A stretch of 64,000 nucleotides of DNA from Xylogone sp. PMI_703. Its lineage: Eukaryota; Ascomycota; Leotiomycetes. The translations under genes and the position numbers were made by a program. Where the stretch lies: assembly GCA_021399445.1 (NCBI GenBank), contig JAJTUQ010000001.1, forward strand, positions 6,572,001 through 6,636,000, read 5' to 3'. Under the pieces are notes generated by a model that was not told the origin of the DNA, searched no databases, and saw only the letters and a program-made list of their open reading frames with translations. The number at the start of each line of letters is the position of its first letter. The stretch's first letter is position 1. Positions 45,490-56,173 of the stretch are shown one piece after another.

Positions 45490-45995
45490 TCAGAACCCAG
45501 ATATATAGCAGTATAAGCAGCCAGGCAACTGGAGATTTCCTTTTGCTCTGACAGGATCTTCCACAATCTCTGGGGGCGCACAAAGCTCCCCATAATCATC
45601 TAAATAGGTGTCCGATATCTTTCTCACATTAAAAGCAAGGCTCTTGATTTTGCTCCAGTCTCGTTTCATCCTCTTGACACAATCGATTTCAGCTTCTAGC
45701 TGAGAAGATGCGACTCTTTTCACCCTGCGATCCATATCCGGCCGAAATTCAAAGTTACCATTTCGACAATGTGTTTTTGCTCCTGCTCTTCCCGCAGGCG
45801 CTTACGTTAAGTCCACATAAAGAAGGCGAGTCTTCAAGGCCTCTTCATTATAGTCACGCGCATCCTTTAAAGGTAGCGGCGGGGGGTACATCTTCGATTA
45901 TCGCTTGGTACTTTGAACCAAGCAAAGACTTAGTGTCAACTCGTTTTCGCACTTTCAGTTCAGAAGTCATCTTGATAGTAAATTTTAAATCAAAA
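45490..45995 (-). pseudogene. Possible decayed small gene
   Basis: The ATG at 45995 begins MTSELKVRKRVDTKSLLGS and runs to a stop near 45879. A shift of frame at a run of six C (about 45886-45891) would continue as protein-like sequence (KDARDYNEEALKTRLLYVD) to ~45814. A third frame from about 45735 continues as DRRVKRVASSQLEAEIDCVKRM and stops at 45490. The pieces are charged and helical, and their adjacency suggests a single protein broken by frameshifts or by introns I could not place. No family recognised. Confidence 0.3.
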
Positions 45996-46747
45996 TAAAA
46001 TTTAATGAAGGAGAATTTAATGAGAACGACGAGAAAGTGAATGGAAATCACAAGGTGAATTTCATAATCGGAATATTAGTCTGGACCGGCCAGATAGAGT
46101 TAGCGGTAGCCAAGCCGCTAAGCTATATTAGGAATAGATGATTTGGTATTACCCCTCTGCGAGCATTCTCAACTCTAATCCATCGACAATTCTTACCAGA
46201 TCTGTCGCTCCAATGCCCTAAACAATGCCACTGTGAAAATCTCTGCTACCATACTTCAGTTGACCTCTGATTGCTCCTAGCATACAAGAAGTACGATCAT
46301 CGCGGCTCTAACCCTGGAATGAGGCTGCCTGCTCTGCCAGCAAGAAACATGCATCCTGCCATCCAGGATCCCCATTATTGCTAATTTGCCATGATAAGAG
46401 TGGAGAATCAATAATAGCAAAAAACGCCCATAATTAAGCCTCAAACTGTATCATACAGGTGGGAGTATATCCATAGAAGCAAAATACAGAATCGCCGCAA
46501 GATCGTAGCTTCATGATTGCTACCGCCGATGCTAGCTAGCTAGCTGTCATAAGTGGTCAGCGATTTACTCGTGTTGATATATCTTTATTATATATCTGAT
46601 AAACTTACAAAACAATATTAAACTCAACGATCAAATAAATATCTAGAAGAGAACTCTGCCCCAATGCGTATCCTTATTCTCAATTGCTGTACTTGTCTTA
46701 GTCTTATTGAGTTCATTATCCGTGCTCCTTTGTTATGTAGGTTGCTC

Positions 46748-47137
46748 TTACAACTGGCTCATCATTCCAATGCTGTTGCTAGCATTCTCTGCCTCATACA
46801 GATCGTCTTCTGGGATGTGGAAAGGGAAGAGCCTGTTGCTTATTCGGGGCCACATTTTGCTTTGTCTGACCATGCGGCCAAGCTCGTTGTCCCTTAGACC
46901 GATTCTCCTATATCGATCCACTAACCAAGCGCCTGGGCTAATTCTTCTGTCCCCTGGTAACCTTCTGCCAGTCAGGATGTTTGCTCGGCGACGCAGTTCC
47001 GCAAAGGTTAGGACGGGATCGGTCTGAAGTAACCAGCTGACTAGAATCGCATCCTGCTCGACGGTGTTCGTTATATGCTCTATGTCCGGTTCTGGCAGAT
47101 CGTCCTCTATCTTTATTACGGGTATGTTCTGATCCAT
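46748..47137 (-). CDS. Hypothetical protein, 129 aa
   Basis: ATG-initiated, reading MDQNIPVIKIEDDLPEPDIEH at the start. The first ~30 residues are acidic, then comes an Arg-rich region (LTFAELRRRANILTGRRLPGDRRI and DRYRRIGLRDNELGRMVRQ) and a short acidic tail. The stop follows a GTAAGAG sequence, so the last codons could be intronic with a further exon downstream; one acceptor-like site near 46690 keeps a frame for about 16 codons. The alternating acidic and basic composition would suit a small nuclear protein, but there is no recognised domain. The opposite strand is also open. Confidence 0.4.
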   Translation of the reverse strand: MDQNIPVIKIEDDLPEPDIEHITNTVEQDAILVSWLLQTDPVLTFAELRRRANILTGRRLPGDRRISPGAWLVDRYRRIGLRDNELGRMVRQSKMWPRISNRLFPFHIPEDDLYEAENASNSIGMMSQL

Positions 47138-48310
47138 TTGGTGACAGGTCCTAGGTACTGATGCGTCGTAGTTATGGTTAGTTGAACCCCTGAGGTAGAA
47201 TGTGATTTTAACATACAGAGAAAAAGAGAATTCAAAATTGTATCAAGTCTAATCCTTATATCAAAGCTTTTCAGAAGAATAATAGAATACTGCGGTGAGA
47301 ATTCTCGTAAGCTTTTCTTGTGCGTGTTAATCAGTTCACGGCGATGTTTTGTCACATGTGCAGCGATGATAGATCTTGTGGGGGGGTACCCCCGTGATAT
47401 CCATTTGGCAAGCCTCACTAGGCAAATACTTCACTTTAATAATCTAGCCTTCTGTATTATTGCATCAGTTGTTAGAGACCCTTTGCTCTAGTAATATATT
47501 TAGATAAACGGATTGACTGGCTTGGAATCCAAACGATAGTATTGCTCAAAACAACTACATCTACCCTATGTCGACCACAGTTTGGGCTGAGTATTACCCC
47601 AGCTTGACACACTACCAGTACTGAAGATATGTATATCTTTCATATCAACAGGCTGGTATATTGACATTTGCCCTTCAATAAGCTTGCAGGTGTTGGAAGA
47701 TCTTCATATCAGATTATTGCATTATCGTAATCGCTGTTCAAACCATACCCATGAACGCTTCTCTAAACTTGGAATTGAGCTATTCAAGCAAAATCACAGC
47801 TCCATCATGTTGGTAGTCTCATGTGGTGATTCACTAAACGACTAAATCATCATAACAAGCAAACCTTTTTGGAAATGATTCACTTGCAATTAGTTCGTAA
47901 TACGCATGCCTCCACCGGATGGGTTAATAACTAGCTAAATTTGGCAGAGATTTTGCTGAAGCGCATTGATATACCCGCTCTCCCAAGACAGGAGCATACT
48001 CCCTCCTGAACTCCAGCTCCTATCAGTGGCAGCATAAAAAGTCAAGTTTAGCAAGAGCGCTTATTAGTTACAAAACCCAAAAGAAAAGACGGCAGAAGCT
48101 CACTGTCTATAATTGGGAATTACATGTATTGCACCTAGAGCACGCCAATCAACAACCTCTAAATTCAAGCCATCTCAGCCACTCCAACGAGGCGTTTCAG
48201 CCTCACCACCTATACCGCTCTATTCCCATCAACATCCTGAACCGTCTGCAAAACCCAAACCATAAAAGTCATTTTCCTAAATATAAGATCGTCATCCATA
48301 GAACCCAATC
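47138..48310. other. Intergenic
   Basis: About 1.2 kb. One minus-strand frame (47418-47116) contains protein-like text but no recognised motif. A GGGGGGGTACCCCC-like GC island sits near 47381-47393. The right end is the promoter of the gene starting at 48311. Confidence 0.5.
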
Positions 48311-49073
48311 ATGACCTCTCCGACCTCCAAAATCCTCGAAGGGGACTGGTATATACGCCACTCCAGCCGATCCATCTGGCGAGACGGGAAAGTACGGAAT
48401 GTCCAAACAACTACAGTAACACGACCACCTCATGGCGATCGTTTGCTATACTCATGGAAGAACGCAAAGCATGAAGTAGAAGAGATGGAAGTGGATAGTA
48501 GTGATGAGCCGAAGGTTCTGGGACGGGGCAAGGTGGGGAGGCTTGAGAGCTGGATGAAGGAGACGGAGTATGGGATTGAGGATAGTGCAGGTAAGCTACT
48601 ATTTCTTGATCTCTATTTTTTTCTTTTGCAGATTCGTGATTCTCATCTAATCCATCACTTTTCTCAATTCTATCATGGGGAAAGAGAAATCCAATGCGCA
48701 TTGGTAGCCTTCTGGCTTTATGTCGTTTTATCTCCTCCTTCCACAAAAAAATCTGAGAGAAAAGTATTATACCTCAATACCACAAAACAACCCATGTTCC
48801 CAAACTTACCTCGAAATCTTCTTCTCTCAAGGTGAAATCCGCGCAGATTGGCGTGCCCATTGGATCATGCTCGGATTCGGCGCCGAGGGATGCGATCTTC
48901 TATGCAACCGTCCAGACGAGGTACCTGAGGCAGATCTGAAGGATATCTTGACGACATTGAATATCCCTGAGATGTTCAGTGTGCCACAGGAGAGTACGAG
49001 GCATGAGGAAATGAGGCTGAAGATGGAGAAGAAGCGGAGGGAGTGGGAACAGATTACGGGTGCTAAATCCTGA
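48311..49073 (+). CDS. Hypothetical protein, two exons, possibly lipocalin-like
   Basis: Exon 1 is 48311-48590 and exon 2 is 48760-49073, giving 197 aa. The donor GTAAGC at 48591 is good. The acceptor at 48759 (GAGAG) was chosen to join the frames and lacks a strong pyrimidine tract, so the junction is uncertain. The start LEGDWYIRHSSRSIW and the later WRAHWIMLGFG and DVPEADLKDIL-like pattern resemble small fungal calycin/lipocalin-like proteins, which begin L-x-G-x-W-Y. The C-terminus is a charged helix (EEMRLKMEKKRREWEQ). No catalytic role can be inferred. It is convergent to the thiolase gene 225 bp away. Confidence 0.55.
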
Positions 49074-49298
49074 TTGAACATATGATGATGAGCCGGAAGA
49101 AGAGGGTCGATCAAGTTGTATGGTTCAGTGAGAATGCTGGAGAGAACTTGAATAAAAGGAAAAGATATCTTGTCGGATTTTATGTGGTTAGTTGATCAAA
49201 AGTGGATAACATAATAGATCAAATTAAAGTACAATTTTTCATCTCTAAAAGGGAGCTGGACATATACCATCATTAAACAAAAAAATATTTACAACATC

Positions 49299-50741
49299 CT
49301 AAAACCGGGCCTCGACCTTCTTCTCCGTATCCGAAAGAGCCCACTCACTTGCATTGCTCCGGCTCCTCACACTAGTAGCCTGCTCTTTTGTGAATCCCTT
49401 TGCTTCCACAGCAGGGTTATATCCAAGCTTGTTTAATTTGCCCACAGTCTCATTATCCACTGGTTGGTTGCTCTTTCCATCAGCACGCTTATATACAGTT
49501 ACTACAACGGCACCACCAAGACCGAGATTGTGCTGTAAAGCGACCTTGGTGTCCTTCACCAGGCGGTTGTTAGCCCATCCACGCAGATGCCAGACTAACT
49601 CAGCGCACTGCGCAATTCCCGTTGCGCCGAGTGGGTGGCCCTTGGAGATCAAGCCTCCAGAGGGATTGATAACCATCTTGCCGCCGTAAGTGATGTCGCC
49701 GTTGCGGACCATCTCATGGGCCTTCCCTGGTGGGCAGAGGCCGAGAGCATCAATCGTGACCATCTCGTTCGCGGAGAAGCAGTCGTGGAGCTCGACGACC
49801 TTGACATCGTCCGGGGTCACGCCAGCCTCAGCCATGGCAGTCTTAGCGGCGTATTTAGACATCGCATAGCCTACGAGGTCCATATCACTGCTGGAGAAGA
49901 GATCTGGTGAGTCAGTTGCGAGACATTGGCCTGCAATTAAGATGGCGCGATCCTTGAGGTGAGGACGGGCATCGAGGAAGTCTTGGGAAACGAGCACAGC
50001 AGCGGCACCTCCGTCTGAAGTTGGGCAACACTGGAGTTTGGTGAGGGGTTCATGGATCATTGGTGCCTTCATGATCTGCTCAAGAGAGTAGACATCCTGG
50101 AATTGGGAGTAGGGGTTGCGTTGGGAGTGCTCGTGGTTTATCCTGCCGATTTCTGCAAAGTCTTCTGGTTTTGCTCCATATCTAATCACGATTTATCTGT
50201 TAGTCGCACTGAAAATGAAGATATTAAAGTAGAGTCAAAATCCTCACTTCTCTATATATTCTCGACCGGCATTTCCAAACAGCTGTGCAGCTCCAGGGGC
50301 ATTGGTGACGCCTCGTGTCTTGATCATCATCTCGTGGCTTGTGCCCGTAGGGTTACTGCGATCATTCCAATGACTCTGAAGGCTGCCCGGACTCATCTTC
50401 TCAAAGCCAACCACCAATACGCAATCAGCAGCGCCATGAGCGATGGCGTTTCTACCGATATGCAATCCCGTAGAACCAGTGGAGCAGTTGTTGTTGACGT
50501 TATAGATCGGGATCTGGGTCATGCCGAACTGATAGAAGACGCGCTGGCCACAGGTAGAATCGCCATAGCAGTAGCAAGCGACGCCCTGGTCAACCTCATC
50601 ATAATTGATCTGAGCATCGAGCATAGCCTTCACACCAGCTTCGAAGCCCAGCTCGGTATAGTCGACCTTGCCCCTGGGCTTGATGAACTTGGTCATGCCT
50701 ACGCCGAGGACGTAGCATGGCTGTTTGTTTTTGAGAACCAT
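49299..50741 (-). CDS. SCP2/SCPx-type thiolase (acetyl-CoA acyltransferase family)
   Basis: Two exons, 50741-50248 and 50181-49299, give 458 aa. The intron 50247-50182 has a GTGAGG donor, GACTAAC branch site and TTAG acceptor. Thiolase hallmarks are the nucleophilic Cys in [15 protein letters not shown] (~residue 87), HDCFSANEM (~319), and the catalytic His in [14 protein letters not shown] (~357). The Cys-containing C-x-G block usual near the C-terminus of degradative thiolases is here [13 protein letters not shown], as in SCPx thiolases. These cleave 3-oxoacyl-CoAs, often branched or sterol side-chain substrates, in peroxisomes. The protein lacks an SCP2 sterol-carrier domain and ends in ARF, a non-canonical PTS1-like tripeptide. 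Confidence 0.92.
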
Positions 50742-51629
50742 GTTTGCTTGCTTCAGCGTATAATGTTTGATTCCAAAGGAGACCGCGATAAGAAGTCGAA
50801 AAAAGAAACCTCAATATTTACTAGGACAAAACTATTAAGGTACCCCCTCTTTCCAGATATTGAGGTATTCGAGTATCTCTAAATATACTTGTTTATTTAA
50901 AACTCCGAAACCGAGCGGGGAGCTGTTCTCATATGTCAGCGTAGGTCAGATATCATTCCCAGCTCTCCACCTGCAGCCGGCCAGCCTCGGTTCATTGCTG
51001 TTTGCCGTACCCGTAGCGCAACCGACAGGCTAGCCCCCATAAGCCCCGCATTCCTCCTTTGTTTATGGTTCATTACTAGGCACAAGCCGCGCGCCTGCTG
51101 GGTCGGGCCAATTCACCCTGATCCTACACTCAGGCCCAAGGCATTGGAATAACTCCAAAAGCAGAAGAATATATCCTGCATACGGAGTTATGGACATATA
51201 TATACTTTACAGAATGCTATTCTACGATACAGTTGCCAATCAGTGCTCGCTAATCTTATCCATTTGGCCGGAAAGGACCTCTCAAGTACAAGGCCAAGTG
51301 GCGGTTCAGTAATCAATGCTATCAATGTCAGGTTCCTCGTGTCAGAAACAACATCAATATGCCTGCATTCTGTTCACATACACCACCGAATTTTTGTAGA
51401 CCATAATGCATCGAAAACAGTTAAATGCAGCTTATCTTTCAGATCTGCGCATTCACATGAAATTTGTAGATTGCAAATTCCACCCTTTTTGAGCCCGAGG
51501 AAACGAACAATAAACCATACAGCGCTAACAGATCTTTTTCCATAAACATACAGTATGATGCCGCATTCGACTACTGTATCCATTTTTATGTCCCAATTTC
51601 GCCGTACGCCACTAGTACCTTCAATTATC
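50742..51629. other. Intergenic, thiolase promoter and regulator 3' end
   Basis: 888 bp between two same-strand genes. A GC-rich patch (50920-51130) includes CGG/CCG triplets such as ACTCCGAAACCGAGCGG near 50902 and GCAGCCGGCCAGCC near 50972, the sort of half-sites recognised by zinc-cluster regulators, though triplets alone are weak evidence. TACGGAG occurs near 51180. No gene. Confidence 0.5.
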
Positions 51630-54571
51630 CTAAAAAAGGAAATTCGGATTGTCAACATCCAGTAACGTATAATCCGTTGAGAGACTCATGTCAAAGGGCC
51701 CCATTCCCGCATCGAGAATCAAATCGTCCGAATCGCTCGCATTCCCACTGACGCTATTATTCTGCGTCGCGAAGTTCCATGTAGCCCCTAAATCTAGCCA
51801 GGAGAACGTCCCCGAGGTATTAGGTGGAATCTCTCCATTGTTATTATCTCCCTTTGTAATTCCGTTGCCGTTAAAGTTGCTGGAGGCAAATGTGGACGAG
51901 TTGGTATTCTCGCCGTTAGAGTAGGAGGTATTCGACTGAGTGTTACGAGTCTGGAGTGCGGTCTCCCGCAGCTTCTTCTGTTTCGGTGTTTTGCGCCACA
52001 AGAGTTGGAGAAGACGGGCATAGCGACTGCCCATGTGATTCATGCCGGCCGATGCCTTCTGTAATCTCTCTATGGTGAGATGTATCATACGCTGAACACC
52101 GGTGCGTTCATCATCTGTCATAGTGGTGGTTGAGCGTGCCTGTCTACGTTCAGCTGTGAATCTCGCGAGGATCCGAAGTGATTTACCTTGTAGAGAAATA
52201 CGGCGCTGTAGATGATGTATAGATAGTAAGAAGATGGCATGTAGCGAAGAGTACTAGGCTCAACAAAGTTGTTGAACGTCGAGAGTAGTGATTTAGCAGC
52301 ATCAAGGGCTTCATAAATAAATCTAGCATCTGGAGCTGATGCATTAATCTGCGGGATAGGTCGATTAGGTGTGTGTTGACTATCCCTCTTGTATGTCAGA
52401 GCTCGGGATATTGTTGCTTGATATGCAAATGCATTGACATATAGGCGAAGATAATCATAGGAAAGCAATAAACTCGTCTTCAACCGCGAGGAACCTGGAA
52501 CAGTCAGTACATCTCTTTTATTGAAGTCAGACGTTGTAGCTCACATATAAGAGTGCCCCACACATCATTCCAAGCTCTGATACTGTAACGGAAATCATCA
52601 AGGTACTTAGCATATCGGCCTTCAAGCATTTCTTTCCATCCATGGCCCTTTGAAGAGTACAAGATATCATGAACATTTGAAAATATCTGCGTCAATTCGA
52701 GGTTTGCCTGAAAGATTAAAGCCCAGTTTTCTCCATTAGGATCTGTCGGCTGAAGGGCTGGAAAATCTGTGGACTTTAACCCGGACAATGGCCCTGGGCC
52801 TCTTGACCAAAATCCTTTACCTAGCCTAACGGAGACTTGGCGATCACATATGTAGCAAGCTGCCCAAACCAATCTTTTGCGATTGAAGACCGCAATATCT
52901 TCAGTGGAATCATTCTTGAAAGAAGTCCGATCCAGTCCTAGAAAATACCCCAGTCGTAAAGCGGTGCCGATATACATCCATGCGACCCTATCTTCCTCCC
53001 CTCGGCCGACTGGAATCTGGGCTTGAGGTCTGTGAGAGACCCACTGGGATAGTAAGAGAAGCGCCTCTACTGCTTCAGTATCTGCATCTGCTCCAGCAAG
53101 AAGCAATGAAATCAACCCTTGCATATGGTCATAACATATCTGGTGTACATGTTCATTGTCTTTTGATGCGATCGTAAGAATAGCAGAGAACAGATGCGGT
53201 TCATTCCGAGATATCCACGGTAGCCTTGAAGGGACAAATGTTTCACGAGGTATAACGGGAAAATAGGGGTGGAAATACTGCTCATACCTGCATAAACTGG
53301 TGAGCTAGAAACGTATAACAGTGGAATGTTATAGAACTCACGTTGAGAACAGCGCGCACACTGTTTCTGCACTTATGAGTCCATCCTGTATTGGTTTATA
53401 ATGAAGCTGGTCGTCTGAATTAGAGGGGGGATTATTTTGCTCCTGGGACATGTATTCCCCATGCCCATTTGGACTAGTTTGGGTTTGCATCTCATCACTT
53501 CTGGGTGAGTCGGCGCCCTCTGCTCGATCAGCTACCTGGGCTAATATCTCAAGGGCATCGGAGGGATTTTGGAGGTCAACTGATGCGATATTTTCGTTAA
53601 TTGTATCTCGATCTCCCAACTTTGAGCCTAAGAACTGCTTTGATCGTGTATGATGGCTATATTGTGGAGAGGGGAACTGGGGGCCCGGCACCAATAACTA
53701 CGAAAGTGTCAGCTGGTTCGGCCAGGGTCCTTAACATCTTGAAGATAATCTACTGGCACTACTACAACCTAATGGGAGATCACCATCTCTCCATTGGAAT
53801 CTAATACCAAATCAAGATCACCAAGATGAAACACAGACTTACATTGGTTGGTGCCTGCTGGGAGCCCACATCGCGACCTCCGTTCAATGATGGGGTATTT
53901 AGCCACGGAAACGGTGATGGTTGTTCGTACTGGTGTGTGTAAGTTTGCGAATCTTGAGTCGGCCCTAATTCAATGGAATTCTGCTCATTATCCGGCTTGG
54001 TCGATTTGACAAGTCCTGACTGCGGGGTTACAGGATCTTCTAAGCCTCCTTCTGAAAGCTTTGGTTTCTTTCTCACCCGGCGACCACCACGGTTGCTTCC
54101 TCCGAGGATACATTCACGCAACTCTCTTTGACATCTCCTGCATGGCTATATTGATAGATTAGTCACACTTTCACAACCACGTATGTAGTAGGTAAATAGT
54201 TGCGCATGTATCTATAATTACAGGAAACATCCATATATACAAGAAAAAGATGGAATATCCAGCATCATATACAGAGATTGTATAACTCCATAATTCTGAT
54301 CAGTGGTACAATCCCATGGCAAATAGACTAAAAACTAGCACATGAATACAACGAAGATATCATAACTTACCGGACGACCACCATTGATAGCCAAATCACA
54401 TTTACACTTCCTGTTCCGGCAATTGAGACAAGCTCTATAAGCTCGCATAGCATCCAAAGGCAACGGAGCCGTGGAGCGAGTCGCTGGAGGCGATGCATTG
54501 GTGGTGTGTTGTTCGGCGTCTGACGCCTGTCCTGCAGCACTCATGATTTTGGCGGGAGGCGAAGAAGGCAT
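51630..54571 (-). CDS. Zn(II)2Cys6 fungal transcription factor, six exons
   Basis: Exons 54571-54371, 54145-53843, 53697-53342, 53287-52545, 52494-52187 and 52139-51630 give 806 aa. The zinc cluster is split by intron 1: CLNCRNRKCKCD in exon 1 and CRRCQRELREC in exon 2. A basic RRVRKKPK stretch follows, then a Ser/Gln-rich linker, then the fungal_trans domain (from YFHPYFPVIPRETF, ~290, through RLGYFLGLDR and AACYICDRQVSVRLGKG). The tail is Asn/Ser-rich and ends with acidic and hydrophobic residues (LLDVDNPNFLF), typical of an activation domain. Intron lengths are 225, 145, 54, 50 and 47 bp. An alternative ATG (MSAAGQ) lies 27 nt downstream of the chosen start. It lies directly upstream of the thiolase gene on the same strand. 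Confidence 0.92.
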
Positions 54572-55205
54572 TTGGCGGTAATATCAATGCGATACAGAAA
54601 GTGGTCCGGGGAAGTGAGGTAATGTGTGATCAACCCCATGGGGTATTCTGGCCATCAAGACGTGCGTGCAGCATGAGGGGCCGCGGTAATTGCTAGGGTG
54701 GAGAATGATTGATATAAAATCCCCAGCCAGATCCAACTTCGTCTAGCAGATATTTTTACCTGATTTGAGTAGTTGCCTCACCAATGGGTTGTCCAGTCGA
54801 GGTAATTCCTGGGAGGCATCGCGGAGCCGTCGGTTTTTGCAGGCGATTGACGATTCGCGCTAACCCGGCATCCCGTCACATCTCCGGCAACCTAGACAGA
54901 CTGGATACACTGCAGATTATATATATAATTATGGTCTTGATATGACCATTTCTTTCCAATCCGTGGAGACTATCATTTCTCCGCATAGGGCCACAGTTCT
55001 GCTGAAGCTTCAATTGACATTGTATGGAAAGGATGCTGCCTCCAGGGATACCGATTCTTGTGGTAAGATTCTCCAGATATTGCCCACTGCCGGTATATGA
55101 CGGCGCGGCAACTGGGATGTATACTTTTCGAATGTACCACTGATCTATGCAACTTGGCCATCACAATATACCACGAATTATATGATTACTCTACAAGCTA
55201 GTTTG
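54572..55205. other. Intergenic, regulator promoter
   Basis: 634 bp between the start of the zinc-cluster regulator and the end of the Ras-like gene, both on the minus strand. No gene. A TATATATATAAT run lies near 54919-54930. Confidence 0.55.
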
Positions 55206-55929
55206 CTACTCGCTTCTTATTACTTTCTTCATTAACTTGTGAAATACCCCTTTACCAGATTTCTTAGCATGTTTTGAATTATCATCTTCCTTTACTTCTT
55301 TGTCATCTTGCTCCTTCTTAGCTTCGAGTTCCTGTATTTCTCTTATCATATCAACAAATAGCTCCACAACACCTTCTCCAGTTTTCGCAGAGATTTCTCT
55401 GAAGCCACAAATCAACCCCAATTCAGCTGCTAGTTTCTCGCCTCCGGACCTCTCGACTTCACGCTCCTTCCCATCCCCTAAATCACATTTGTTTCCAACC
55501 AAAGTAATAGGGAGGGATTTTTCAACCTGTTGCTCCTTGATTGTATTCAATGTTTTCAGCTGCTTCACAGTATTGTCGAAGGATGTACGAGATGTAATGT
55601 CATAGGTTAAAAGTACACCTTGAGACATGCGGATGACTTCGTTAACTACAAAATTGTATTGGCGACTACCATCGAAATTAAGGACGAATATATCAATCAA
55701 GTTTTGTATTTTATCCACTTCAATATATCTCAAGCTAGTTATATCCATGCAAGTTGGGTCCAACCCTTTAGGTTCAAACGTATCACCAACCAACTTGTAA
55801 AAAATTAGTTATGCATATAATAATATAAGCAAGGGTTGCATATACTCGAAGCTGAATTGAATATTTCCCGGTCTTATCATCTCCTAGAATTACAATCTCG
55901 CGCTTTTTTGAATTCGGTCGCTTTGACAT
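55206..55929 (-). CDS. Ras-like small GTPase with degenerate nucleotide-binding motifs
   Basis: Two exons, 55929-55846 and 55793-55206, give 223 aa. The intron (GTATAT donor, ATAACTAAT branch region, CAAG acceptor) interrupts just after the P-loop helix. The P-loop reads GDDKTGKYS: the Ser/Thr that binds magnesium is Tyr (Y23). The Ras DTAG motif is NFDG, changing the Asp, and the catalytic Gln position is Ser71. LDPT (39-42) corresponds to the switch I Thr region. NKCD (129-132) and SAK (163-165) are intact. The C-terminus is Lys/Asp-rich and ends VIRSE with no CaaX box. Guanine binding may persist while GTP hydrolysis and membrane anchoring look impaired. It could be a pseudo-GTPase or a decaying paralogue. 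MLH3 lies upstream, on the same strand. Confidence 0.78.
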
Positions 55930-56173
55930 TTTCGATGCCTCGAGAGAAGACAAGTGCAAGTAGGAAGACAAAGAAATAGAAAGTGTTCTATAATAGTCAC
56001 CGTGCTCGCACCGGGTGTGTATGTACAGTCCAACTGCATTAACAAGAGTTAAGGTAGTATTCAACTCGTATTTGAACTTCTGGAAGCCCATCCTAATCAA
56101 CAATCATAACTATGCATGATGCCAGTATCTATGGATTAACTCCGATCTCAATATACACAATACGCCTTATGAT

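Larger units (their letters stand above)
43448..46747. other. Gene-poor region
   Basis: About 3.3 kb with no intact supported gene. An 18-bp perfect palindrome GACCTGCAGCTGCAGGTC lies at 43981-43998, a GCTA run at 46531-46545, and a decayed minus-strand ORF at 45490-45995. The first few hundred bases hold the promoter of the zinc-cluster regulator. Confidence 0.55.
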
